Source: Acinetobacter dispersus (lineage in GTDB: Bacteria > Pseudomonadota > Gammaproteobacteria > Pseudomonadales > Moraxellaceae). Taken from it: 64,000 nt of DNA. The position numbers were made by a program, and so were the translations under genes. The stretch spans positions 3,162,001 through 3,226,000 of the forward strand of contig NZ_CP041970.1 in the NCBI RefSeq assembly GCF_009884975.1. Direction: 5' to 3'. The notes beneath the pieces are model-generated. The model was not told the DNA's origin. It worked only from the letters and a program-made list of their open reading frames with translations, and searched no databases. Positions 53,863-61,265 of the stretch are shown piece after piece (position 1 is the stretch's first letter; the number at the start of each line of letters is the position of its first letter).

Positions 53863-54933
53863 ATGAAAATCACTTCTTTATTTGCCGACAAGCCCTATAG
53901 CGCGGTGGCGATTGCACTGTGTTTTGGCGTGTTATTGCTGTTGCCGTGGCTACACTTGTTGTCTCCTGACTCGGCCTTTTACCTATCTGCTTACTGGATC
54001 ACCTTGATTGGCAAGATCATGTGTTTGGCTTTGGTGGCTCTTGCACTGGATCTGGTCTGGGGCTATGCCGGGATTCTAAGCTTGGGACATGGTTTGTATT
54101 TTGCCTTGGGCGGTTATGCCTTTGGCATGTATCTCATGCGCCAATCCGCAGGTGACGGACTGCCTGATTTTATGCGTTTCCTGAGTTGGACTGAGTTGCC
54201 TTGGTATTGGATCGGTACCGAGCATATTGCTTGGGCGCTGGCACTGGTGGTGCTGGTACCAGGTTTGATCGCGTTTATTTTTGGATTCTTCGCCTTTCGT
54301 TCCAAAATCAAAGGCGTGTATTTCTCGATTATTACCCAAGCCATGACCTTTGCAGCAGCGTTACTGTTTTTCCGTAATGAAACAGGCTTTGGGGGCAATA
54401 ATGGTTTTACTGGTTTTAAGACCATTCTCGGTTTTGATATTACCTCTGCACCAATGCGTGCAACCTTATGCTTTGTCACTGCGTTGATGTTGATGTTGTG
54501 CTTCCTTGGCTTGCGTCAACTGATGAATCGTCCTTATGGGAGAGTATTGGGCGCGATTCGTGACAGTGAAAACCGCCTGCAATATCTCGGTTATCGCACG
54601 CTGTGGTACAAACTGTCGGCATGGGTATTGTCTGCGGTGATTGCAGGTATTGCAGGGGCGTTGTATGTGCCACAGGCAGGCATCATCAATCCAAGTGAAA
54701 TGAACCCAGTCAACTCAATTGAAATGGCGGTGTGGGTGGCTGCGGGTGGCCGTGGCACTTTGATTGGTCCGATTTTAGGGGCAGGTTTAATCAATGCAGT
54801 GAAAACTTATTTCACTGTGGCTGCGCCAGAAGCATGGTTATTGATCTTGGGTGCGCTGTTCATCGTGGTGACCTTATTCTTGCCTAAGGGTGTGATTGGC
54901 GTATTTGACCGTTTTAAAAAGGAGCGTGATTAA
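53863..54933 (+). CDS. urtC: Urea ABC transporter permease UrtC
   Basis: About 356 residues from the ATG at 53863, with GGAG 8 nt upstream and only 4 bp after the urtB stop. It is a LivM-type permease with about ten membrane helices: LALDLVWGYAGILSLGHGLYFALGGYAFGMYL, then GVYFSIITQAMTFAAALLFFRNETGFGGNNGFTGF. The RDSENRLQYLGYRTLWYKLSAWVLSAVIAGIAGALYVP segment is the cytosolic coupling region. It pairs with UrtB in the membrane channel. Confidence 0.95.
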   Translation: MKITSLFADKPYSAVAIALCFGVLLLLPWLHLLSPDSAFYLSAYWITLIGKIMCLALVALALDLVWGYAGILSLGHGLYFALGGYAFGMYLMRQSAGDGLPDFMRFLSWTELPWYWIGTEHIAWALALVVLVPGLIAFIFGFFAFRSKIKGVYFSIITQAMTFAAALLFFRNETGFGGNNGFTGFKTILGFDITSAPMRATLCFVTALMLMLCFLGLRQLMNRPYGRVLGAIRDSENRLQYLGYRTLWYKLSAWVLSAVIAGIAGALYVPQAGIINPSEMNPVNSIEMAVWVAAGGRGTLIGPILGAGLINAVKTYFTVAAPEAWLLILGALFIVVTLFLPKGVIGVFDRFKKERD

Positions 54934-55761
54934 ATGAGTGATGTATTAATAGACTCTGCTCAACATGGCGGTCAACTTGGCGAGGGCTATGGTCGTGCCA
55001 AGCCGCAAGGTGCGGATTTTAGCCATGGTATTGCCTTGTATCTGGAAAAAGTCAGTGTCTGGTTTGACTCATTTCGGGCACTGAATGATTTGTCGCTTTA
55101 CATTGCCGAAGGCGAGTTACGCTGCATCATTGGGCCGAATGGGGCGGGTAAAACCACCTTGATGGATGTGATTACAGGTAAAACGCGTCCAACCACAGGC
55201 ACGGCATTTTTTGGGCAAAACTATGATCTTGCCAAAATGAGTACCGAGCAAATTGCCGAAGCGGGCATCGGTCGAAAATTCCAAAAACCAACGGTATTTG
55301 AAAACTTTACTGTCATGGAAAATCTACTGTTGGCAGCACCTCGAGATAAACGGGTGAAGAAAAGCTTTTTTTCTCGTTTAGACCCAGAAGCGCAATTGGC
55401 TTTGGATGAAAGTCTGGAACAGATTCGTTTAAAGGAGTTTGTACACAAGCCAGCGGGCTTACTGTCGCATGGGCAAAAGCAGTGGTTAGAAATCGGTATG
55501 TTGCTGATGCAACGACCGAAGTTGATTTTATTGGATGAGCCTGTTGCAGGCATGACTGATGCTGAAACCGAACGCACGGCTGAACTGTGTCTGGAGCTGA
55601 AAAAAAATCACACCCTTGTGGTGGTCGAACATGACATGAGTTTTATTGACACCATCAGTGAAAAAGTCACGGTATTGGCGCAAGGGGCGATTTTAGCAGA
55701 AGGCACATTGGCAGAGGTTCAGGCCAATGAAGATGTGATTGAAAAGTATTTAGGGCGTTAG
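54934..55761 (+). CDS. urtD: Urea ABC transporter ATP-binding protein UrtD
   Basis: 275 residues; the start codon directly follows the urtC stop. It is a LivG-type ATPase: Walker A GPNGAGKTT, a Q-loop region (GRKFQKPTVFENFTVMENL), a signature-position LLSHGQKQWLEIGMLLMQRP, Walker B LILLDEPVAGMTDAE, and switch VVVEHDMSFI. The SHGQK signature instead of LSGGQ is usual for UrtD. A ~35-residue extra N-terminal segment is also typical of this subgroup. Confidence 0.95.
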   Translation: MSDVLIDSAQHGGQLGEGYGRAKPQGADFSHGIALYLEKVSVWFDSFRALNDLSLYIAEGELRCIIGPNGAGKTTLMDVITGKTRPTTGTAFFGQNYDLAKMSTEQIAEAGIGRKFQKPTVFENFTVMENLLLAAPRDKRVKKSFFSRLDPEAQLALDESLEQIRLKEFVHKPAGLLSHGQKQWLEIGMLLMQRPKLILLDEPVAGMTDAETERTAELCLELKKNHTLVVVEHDMSFIDTISEKVTVLAQGAILAEGTLAEVQANEDVIEKYLGR

Positions 55762-55770
55762 GAGAGACAC

Positions 55771-56469
55771 ATGCTAGAAGTGAAACAAATTAATCAGTTC
55801 TATGGTGGCAGTCATATCCTGCGTGATGTGTCTTTTAATGCGCCTGTGGGTGAATGTAGTGTGGTGCTGGGGCGTAATGGCGTGGGCAAAACCACCTTGT
55901 TGAAATGTCTGATGGGGATTCTACCAATTAAGTCAGGGCAGATTCTGTTAGATGGCAAAGACATTGCCAAAATGTCCCCTGAGCAACGGGTGCGTGCGGG
56001 GTTGGCTTATGTGCCGCAAGGTCGCGATATCTTTTCGACTTTAACGGTAGAAGAAAATATTCTAATTGGCATGGCTAAATTTTCAGGTGCTAAGACGCGT
56101 AAGGTGCCAAGCCATTTATATGAAATTTTCCCTGTACTGGATGAAATGAAACATCGCCGTGGCGGAGATTTATCGGGTGGTCAGCAACAACAGCTTGCGA
56201 TTGCCCGAGCGTTGGCTTCAGAGCCGAGCGTTTTGATTTTAGATGAACCGACTGAAGGGATTCAGCCTTCAATTATTAAAGATATTGGTCGGGTGATTCG
56301 TAAATTGGCGGATCAAGGCGAGATGGCGATTATTTTGGTGGAGCAGTTTTATGATTTTGCTGAAGAGTTGGCGGATGCTTATACCGTGATGGCGCGTGGG
56401 CAGGTGATTGCACAAGGGCGGGGTGTGGATATGCCTGAGAAGGGGATTCGGGAGTTGGTGGCGATTTAG
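55771..56469 (+). CDS. urtE: Urea ABC transporter ATP-binding protein UrtE
   Basis: 232 residues, LivF-type ATPase: Walker A GRNGVGKTT, signature LSGGQQQQLAIARAL, Walker B LILDEPTEGIQPSI, switch region ILVEQFYDFAEELADAYTVMARG. The phrase GIQPSIIKDIGRVIRKLA is typical of UrtE. It lies 9 bp after urtD with an AGGAG ribosome binding site and closes the operon. A structured repeat lies downstream at 56529. No urease genes are in the window. Confidence 0.95.
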   Translation: MLEVKQINQFYGGSHILRDVSFNAPVGECSVVLGRNGVGKTTLLKCLMGILPIKSGQILLDGKDIAKMSPEQRVRAGLAYVPQGRDIFSTLTVEENILIGMAKFSGAKTRKVPSHLYEIFPVLDEMKHRRGGDLSGGQQQQLAIARALASEPSVLILDEPTEGIQPSIIKDIGRVIRKLADQGEMAIILVEQFYDFAEELADAYTVMARGQVIAQGRGVDMPEKGIRELVAI

Positions 56470-56528
56470 TATTTCTTGGCTAACAGTTACTTTATCCTTG
56501 TTCTAAGGAATGTATCTTTATGATGGAC

Positions 56529-56654
56529 CTTACTTTTGAGAGATCAAAAGTAAGCAAAAATCTTTTGTTCGACTGACGTTACATCCTGAGCAATTCCAAA
56601 GCATGGCTTTGGAAGCAGCGCAAGGCAGTCGAACATGGCGACATCCATGTCGCC
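56529..56654 (+). repeat. Structured intergenic repeat, type B, copy 2
   Basis: H1 is CTTACTTTTG (56529-56538), 6-nt loop, CAAAAGTAAG (56545-56554). H2 is TGTTCGACTG (56566-56575) with CAGTCGAACA (56626-56635), enclosing an inner stem TTCCAAAGC-ATG-GCTTTGGAA (56594-56614). H3 is GGCGACAT-CC-ATGTCGCC (56637-56654), then TCACGATAGT. Compared with 34410-34501, H1 has C-G changed to G-C and H3 has G-C changed to A-T, both preserving pairing. Confidence 0.75.
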
Positions 56655-56713
56655 TATCACGATAGTGAACGTTGGGAAAATGCAATTTAGAACATTAAAT
56701 GGTTAGCCTAGAT

Positions 56714-57454
56714 TTATTTGTCTTCAACCTTATAAAATGTTCCGCCTGCATAGACATTATGTCCAAAGCCGCATGAAGATTCACCATTGCTTTGCTCAAC
56801 CTCAATTTTTTGTCCAAGATTCGCATCATTGGCGAATTGAAGTTTGATTTGGCAATCTTCATAGCGATAGCTGGTTTGTTTTGACTTGATTGGCATGCTG
56901 GTTTCAAACTGCCCCATATTGGGGCCATAGATCAAACCGCGTAGGCCAAAGTAATAGCCATCAAATGCAATCGCATATTTATTCTGCTTTTTACTGACCT
57001 TGATGTAATCCCATTGCCCAAAACCATTGGCTCGGACATAAGTCCCTTGTAGATCAGAAGGTAGTTTTGGCTTGGGCAATTGTTTTAAATTGTATTGACT
57101 GGTTTTCGATTCTTTATCTCTGAGAAACCAAACTCTGGCCCATTGCGGTTTGCCGAGTTTGGCATAACTCAAGCCGACATTGTTGTTGGCGATTTCGATG
57201 TCTCGGTCACTGATCTGAATGCCGCTTTCATCTGCATTAAGCTGACAGAAATGTGCCCATGCGGCTTGGTCTTCAAATTGCTTAGCTGCTTTGAGATATT
57301 GCTTTTGATCGTAAAACTTTTTACCTGCTTGTGCATATTGTTTTACTTTGGCACAGCCCTGTTGCAATTCTTGCTCGAAAGAAAGTTCTGCAAAGCTCGC
57401 GCTTGAAGCGATTGCGATGGAAAGGCACAGACCGAGTTGAGATGTTTTAATCAT
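56714..57454 (-). CDS. Exported TPR-like protein, unknown
   Basis: About 246 residues from the ATG at 57454; a TTG at 57475 is possible. A signal peptide (TSQLGLCLSIAIASSASFAE) leads to a helical region resembling tetratricopeptide repeats (QGCAKVKQYAQAGKKFYDQKQYLKAAKQFEDQAAWAHFC and EIANNNVGLSYAKLGKPQWARVWF). A beta-rich C-terminal half with four scattered aromatic/glycine stretches follows (AIAFDGYYFGLRGLIYGPNMG). Cysteines near the end may form a disulfide. I do not recognise a family beyond the repeat character. Confidence 0.72.
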   Translation of the reverse strand: MIKTSQLGLCLSIAIASSASFAELSFEQELQQGCAKVKQYAQAGKKFYDQKQYLKAAKQFEDQAAWAHFCQLNADESGIQISDRDIEIANNNVGLSYAKLGKPQWARVWFLRDKESKTSQYNLKQLPKPKLPSDLQGTYVRANGFGQWDYIKVSKKQNKYAIAFDGYYFGLRGLIYGPNMGQFETSMPIKSKQTSYRYEDCQIKLQFANDANLGQKIEVEQSNGESSCGFGHNVYAGGTFYKVEDK

Positions 57455-57535
57455 TTTGGCTATTTTTGAAATCAAGTATTGCTTTCATTCTAAGCCACAA
57501 TTCAGTCGTAAGACAGTAGGGTAAAAGTGAGGTTT

Positions 57536-58087
57536 TTATTGAGATTCTGTGAGTTGCAGTTGCATCCAGACCAAATCCCGCCATGTCCCAAACTTTTGCC
57601 CCACTTGTGGCATATAGCCTGTTTGCACAAAGCCCAATTGTTCATGTAGGACAATCGAGCCTTTATTTTCACTATCAATCGCGGCAACCATGATGTGCAT
57701 GTTTTGCTGTTTGGCAAGATGAATCAGTTGCTGCATCAGGGCTTTGCCCAGCCCTTGGCGAGCATAGCTGGGATCTACAAAAACAGAATGTTCCATGCTT
57801 TGGCGATAACCACTGATGGTTCGAAATGCAGTGTAATAGGCATAACCAGCCACTTGATGGCTATTCAAGTCTTCAACCACGATCATGGGGAAGTGCTGTT
57901 GCTGCATGCTTTGAAAACGTTGCTGATAATCTGCTAAGGAAACCGCCTGATCATTCCAGTTGGCTGTGCCATTTAAAATCTCGTGATTATAGATCGCGAG
58001 GATTTGTTCTAGGTCTTCTGCTGTGGCAAAACGCATGTGGAAATGTGCAGCTAAAGTAGATGGGGCAAGTGCAATATTTTCAACCAT
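57536..58087 (-). CDS. GNAT acetyltransferase, phosphinothricin-acetyltransferase-like
   Basis: About 183 residues from the ATG at 58087; the domain proper starts at MRFATAEDLEQILAIYNHEI. The acetyl-CoA loop is ARQGLGKALMQQL; SVFVDPSYARQG and KGSIVLHEQLGFVQTGYMPQVGQKFGTWRDLVWMQ closely match the PAT/Bar/YncA (MddA) branch. Members acetylate phosphinothricin, methionine sulfoximine or sulfone. A role in detoxifying such glutamine-synthetase inhibitors is inferred. It lies in a minus-strand region, next to no obvious partner. Confidence 0.87.
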   Translation of the reverse strand: MVENIALAPSTLAAHFHMRFATAEDLEQILAIYNHEILNGTANWNDQAVSLADYQQRFQSMQQQHFPMIVVEDLNSHQVAGYAYYTAFRTISGYRQSMEHSVFVDPSYARQGLGKALMQQLIHLAKQQNMHIMVAAIDSENKGSIVLHEQLGFVQTGYMPQVGQKFGTWRDLVWMQLQLTESQ

Positions 58088-58176
58088 AAGCAAAGGTCAT
58101 CAAATTAGACAAAATAAACAGATATGATGTGGATAGAGCCAAAGGTCAGCTCACATTTATATTCGGTGATACAAAC

Positions 58177-58206
58177 AAAAACAGCAAGGAAATCCTTGCT
58201 GTTTTT
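58177..58206. terminator. Terminator of the Tsx-like porin gene
   Basis: AAAAACAGCAAGGA and TCCTTGCTGTTTTT form a perfect 14-bp stem with an AA loop. It has T runs on both strands and lies 15 bp from the porin stop. Confidence 0.85.
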
Positions 58207-58221
58207 CACATTCTAAAAGGC

Positions 58222-58947
58222 TTAGAAGTGGTATTTGATCAAAGCACTGACGTTGTTTTCGTCACGGTTTTTCATACCAAATTTGTTATTCCAAACAGAA
58301 TGCTCAACACCTAAATAAAGGCGAGTGTCTGGTGAAATGTGTTTACCCAAGTTCCACTTGTATTGTGTGGTCCAGTTGAGTTCACTTGCGTGATCTTTTT
58401 CGCCAGTTGACCAGTCAAGGAAACCATCCACCAAGAAATCTTCGTTTGATACTTTAAATGGCAAAGCATAAGCAATGGTCATTTGATAGTCATCAGCCGT
58501 ATTTTCATTGTTGGCGCGGTAGAAGTTCACATTCGCATATTGGAAATATGGAATGGCAAGATCAAAACCTACACCATACAAGAAGTTGTCAAAGCTAGCG
58601 AAGTCATCATTGTTGCTTTCCCAAGTGGTTGAGATCAACACATCTTTAATTGGACCAAACGCAAGTTTTTGACCTGAAATTTCACCCAAGCTTAAACGTG
58701 GAGAAAGTTCGAAATAGGTGCTTTTATGGTCATCGCTGCCACGCATACGGTCCATAAAGAAAAATACATCGGCATATTTGACTTTTGCCGCATATTCAAC
58801 CGTTATAGTTGTTTGTTTTTCATCAACAACTTCGTAGTTTTCACCATACAAACCCGTCAAGCTGAAATCTTGCCAAATCGGCTTCGCCTGAGCGAAAGCT
58901 GCTGTAGATACCAATAAACATGTTGCTGCAAGTTGCTTCAATTGCAT
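58222..58947 (-). CDS. Tsx-like nucleoside-specific outer-membrane channel
   Basis: 241 residues with a signal peptide (MQLKQLAATCLLVSTAAFAQA). The mature part is made of alternating beta strands and ends in aromatic Phe (ALIKYHF), the usual outer-membrane barrel signal. The family pattern WQDFSLTGLYGENYEV, YADVFFFMDRMRG, and LPFKVSNEDFLVDGFLDWSTGEKDH matches the Tsx/OmpK group of nucleoside channels. The ribosome binding site is an unusually long GGGGGGAG run. It is probably a monocistronic gene. The substrate is inferred from the family. Confidence 0.83.
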   Translation of the reverse strand: MQLKQLAATCLLVSTAAFAQAKPIWQDFSLTGLYGENYEVVDEKQTTITVEYAAKVKYADVFFFMDRMRGSDDHKSTYFELSPRLSLGEISGQKLAFGPIKDVLISTTWESNNDDFASFDNFLYGVGFDLAIPYFQYANVNFYRANNENTADDYQMTIAYALPFKVSNEDFLVDGFLDWSTGEKDHASELNWTTQYKWNLGKHISPDTRLYLGVEHSVWNNKFGMKNRDENNVSALIKYHF

Positions 58948-59317
58948 TTAAAAAATCTCCCCCCAAAAGGCGTGTAAAGGATACAAGGTATTAAGCAAAA
59001 ATAAAGCCAAATTTGACCAAATGAACAAAAGAATTGTATATAGCAGGCCAAAATAAAATGGCCCCTAAAGTTAAAAATATTTTTGTTTTAAGTTTTAATG
59101 AAAATGTCAAAAATCAGCTTGCATATTTTCGAGGAAAGACAGATATTGGAATTATAGAAGATCTTCTTACATACTGAAAAGCAACAGATGCAAAGCGAGG
59201 AGACAACAAGCATTTACATAATCAAAATATACAACTGCACTGAATGACTGCATGCTCAAAGTGTGCAAAGAAAAAAGTTTTGTAGCACTGTCTCACAGAA
59301 AAGAGAGGAAGATATTT
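58948..59317 (+). other. Intergenic region between the Tsx-like gene and the HPF/RaiA gene
   Basis: 370 bp, AT-rich, divergent promoter region. It contains a 39-codon open frame (59058-59177) without a strong ribosome binding site, and a GAGGAG sequence at about 59199 that has no ATG at the right distance. The 59252-59317 extension in frame with HPF is not needed, because a good start exists at 59318. No recognised element. Confidence 0.3.
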
Positions 59318-59692
59318 ATGAATATTGAAATCCGTACAGATAAAAACATTCAAGGTAGTGAACGCTTAAACAGTTATGTTCGTGCAGAACTTACACAAGA
59401 ATTCCAACGTTATAGCGAGCGTATTACACATTTTTCGGTTCATATTAGTGATGAAAACGGGGACAAAACGGGCGATCATGACAAACGTTGTATGATTGAA
59501 GCTCGCCCAGCAGGAATGAAACCTGTCGCAGTGACACATAAAGCAGCAAATATTGATAACTCGATTCATGGTGCGATTGATAAATTGAAACGTAGTCTGG
59601 AGCATCTTTATGAGAAAAAAGAGCACCATCGTGGTGGTTTACCCGAATATGTTGATGTCGATGATGACGTAAAAGTGGATGATGAAGCATAG
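59318..59692 (+). CDS. HPF/RaiA-family ribosome-associated protein
   Basis: About 124 residues from the ATG at 59318, which has AGAGAGGA 8 nt upstream. The fold is HPF/YfiA-like: MNIEIRTDKNIQGSERLNSYVRAEL, then HFSVHISDENGDKTGDHDKRCMIEARPAG, and IDNSIHGAIDKLKRSLEHLYEK. It ends in an acidic Asp-rich tail (VDVDDDVKVDDEA). Such proteins bind the 30S decoding region and inhibit or protect ribosomes in stationary phase. The sequence is divergent from E. coli HPF, so a stress-specific paralogue is possible. Confidence 0.82.
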   Translation: MNIEIRTDKNIQGSERLNSYVRAELTQEFQRYSERITHFSVHISDENGDKTGDHDKRCMIEARPAGMKPVAVTHKAANIDNSIHGAIDKLKRSLEHLYEKKEHHRGGLPEYVDVDDDVKVDDEA

Positions 59693-59706
59693 CCACAAAC
59701 CTAAAG

Positions 59707-59733
59707 AAAAAGCCCAGTTGTTGGGCTTTTTTT
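59707..59733 (+). terminator. Rho-independent terminator of the HPF/RaiA gene
   Basis: AAAAAGCCCA, loop GTTGT, TGGGCTTTTTTT. Confidence 0.9.
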
Positions 59734-59836
59734 ATGCCTGTATCAAATTTCTACATGATTTTTTAGATGGTTTTATAAAATCCTGTCAGGATATTCGGCA
59801 TAATAGAGCCATTAAAAAATATTGTGAGAACTGGTC

Positions 59837-60382
59837 ATGTTAAATAAGCAACAGCAGGCCTTGGTGCAAGCCATACAACAACTCGATTTGGACCAAGTGC
59901 AATCTTTACTTGCTGAAGGACTCGACCCGAATTTTATTGACCCTGAGCAAGGACCGCCTGTATCCGTGGTTTGCGATGGTTTATTCGCTTGGTGGGAACA
60001 AATTTGTGAAGCTTATGAAGCAGGCAAGCCTTTCACTGAAGAAGAAAAGCAACAACAGCTCAAAGTTTATATCGATATTTTAGAAGCTTTGATTCAAGCC
60101 AAAGCAAATTTACATTTATGGGATTCAGAAGAGTTCTATGGTCCGCTTTGGGATGCGGCGAGTTCTGCTTGCGTGCCTGTAGTGCAACGCTTACTGGATG
60201 AAAAAGTAGATACAAATACCCGTGATGAAGAAGGTTTAACCGTTTTATCATCTATTAGCCAGCTTTTCTTTGACTGTGAATTTGATGAAATTGACTGGTC
60301 AGAATCATTGCCAGAAGAACGTGCAACACTGGAATTGTTACGTCAGCATGGCGCAAAAATGTCAAAAGAGCTAGGTGCATAA
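59837..60382 (+). CDS. Ankyrin-repeat protein, cytosolic
   Basis: 181 residues without a signal peptide. Ankyrin-like units are seen at the start (ALVQAIQQLDLDQVQSLLAEGLDPNFID), and again at about 105-140 (PLWDAASSACVPVVQRLLDEKVDTNTRDEEGLTVLSS) and 165-178 (ATLELLRQHGAKM). The middle is acidic and rich in aromatic residues. The protein probably mediates protein contacts; the partner is unknown. It lies 32 bp before an outer-membrane protein gene, so cotranscription is possible but the two have no obvious link. Confidence 0.78.
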   Translation: MLNKQQQALVQAIQQLDLDQVQSLLAEGLDPNFIDPEQGPPVSVVCDGLFAWWEQICEAYEAGKPFTEEEKQQQLKVYIDILEALIQAKANLHLWDSEEFYGPLWDAASSACVPVVQRLLDEKVDTNTRDEEGLTVLSSISQLFFDCEFDEIDWSESLPEERATLELLRQHGAKMSKELGA

Positions 60383-60414
60383 GCCAAGCCATTAGAAATA
60401 GAACGAGGAATAGA

Positions 60415-61182
60415 ATGAAAACATTGCAAACATTGAGCTTAATTGCTGCATCAATGATAACCACGAGTGCTTTCGCGGCTGATTTTTCCTTTGACCGCCC
60501 AGGTGCGGGTATGGGCACAGGGATCACCCCTGTTGGAAAGTTAGCATGGGAGCAAAGTTTACCGAGCGTGAGCTACCAAGAAGGCAAGGTTGATGGTGTC
60601 AAAGACAAGACCTTGACGCTGAATGGTGACATGTTATTGCGTACTGGTTTGGCCGATGGACTGGAATTGCAATTGGGCTGGCAAGGTCCAGTATGGCAGC
60701 AATACAAACGTGCAGGCACTAAAAAAGAAAGTAATGGTCTAGGCGATATGAGCATTGGTTTGAAAAAAGCCATTGATCTGAAAGATGATCGTTTATCAAT
60801 GGCATTGTTGGCTGAAGCCATCATTGCAACGGGAAATGATGAATTCACCAACCATGATGATATCTATAGCTTAACTTCGGCAGTTGCTTACGAATTTAGC
60901 GATTTGATCGGTACGTCGATCACTATGCGTTATGAAGCGCAGAATAGTGATTGGGCAGTGACTGCCATTCCAACGATTGATTATAAAATTGCAGGAAAAT
61001 TATCAGGCTATTCAGAGTTTGTTTATCGTAAAGCAGAGAGCCAAGACTATGAGTATGGTCTCGGTACAGGTCTGATTTATGCCTTGAATAATCGCACGCA
61101 ATTAGATGCAAGCATTGGCGTTGATCTCAATGGTGATCAAAAAAGTTATAACGGTGGCTTTGGCGTATCGGTTTTATTCTAA
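60415..61182 (+). CDS. Outer-membrane beta-barrel protein, transporter-like (MetA/phenol-degradation family type)
   Basis: 255 residues. A signal peptide (MKTLQTLSLIAASMITTSAFA) is followed by strands rich in Gly and aromatic residues, ending in Phe (VSVLF). DFSFDRPGAGMGTGITPVGKLAWEQSLPSVSY, then DMLLRTGLADGLELQLGWQGP, and NGLGDMSIGLKKAI resemble the 'Phenol_MetA_deg' outer-membrane family, often annotated as transporter. The substrate is unknown. It precedes dsbD by 83 bp. Confidence 0.75.
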   Translation: MKTLQTLSLIAASMITTSAFAADFSFDRPGAGMGTGITPVGKLAWEQSLPSVSYQEGKVDGVKDKTLTLNGDMLLRTGLADGLELQLGWQGPVWQQYKRAGTKKESNGLGDMSIGLKKAIDLKDDRLSMALLAEAIIATGNDEFTNHDDIYSLTSAVAYEFSDLIGTSITMRYEAQNSDWAVTAIPTIDYKIAGKLSGYSEFVYRKAESQDYEYGLGTGLIYALNNRTQLDASIGVDLNGDQKSYNGGFGVSVLF

Positions 61183-61265
61183 CAATAATGAATGCTCCTG
61201 AATTCTCTTAAATTTACTTCTGCATAAGTGGGAGGGAGGCTCAGGAGAGTGATAGTGAGATAATC

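Noticed and set aside
59058..59177. 39-codon open frame between the Tsx-like and HPF genes
   Set aside because: It has a reasonable sequence, but only a weak AGG about 10 nt upstream and no conservation evidence. It could be real, but I cannot support it.
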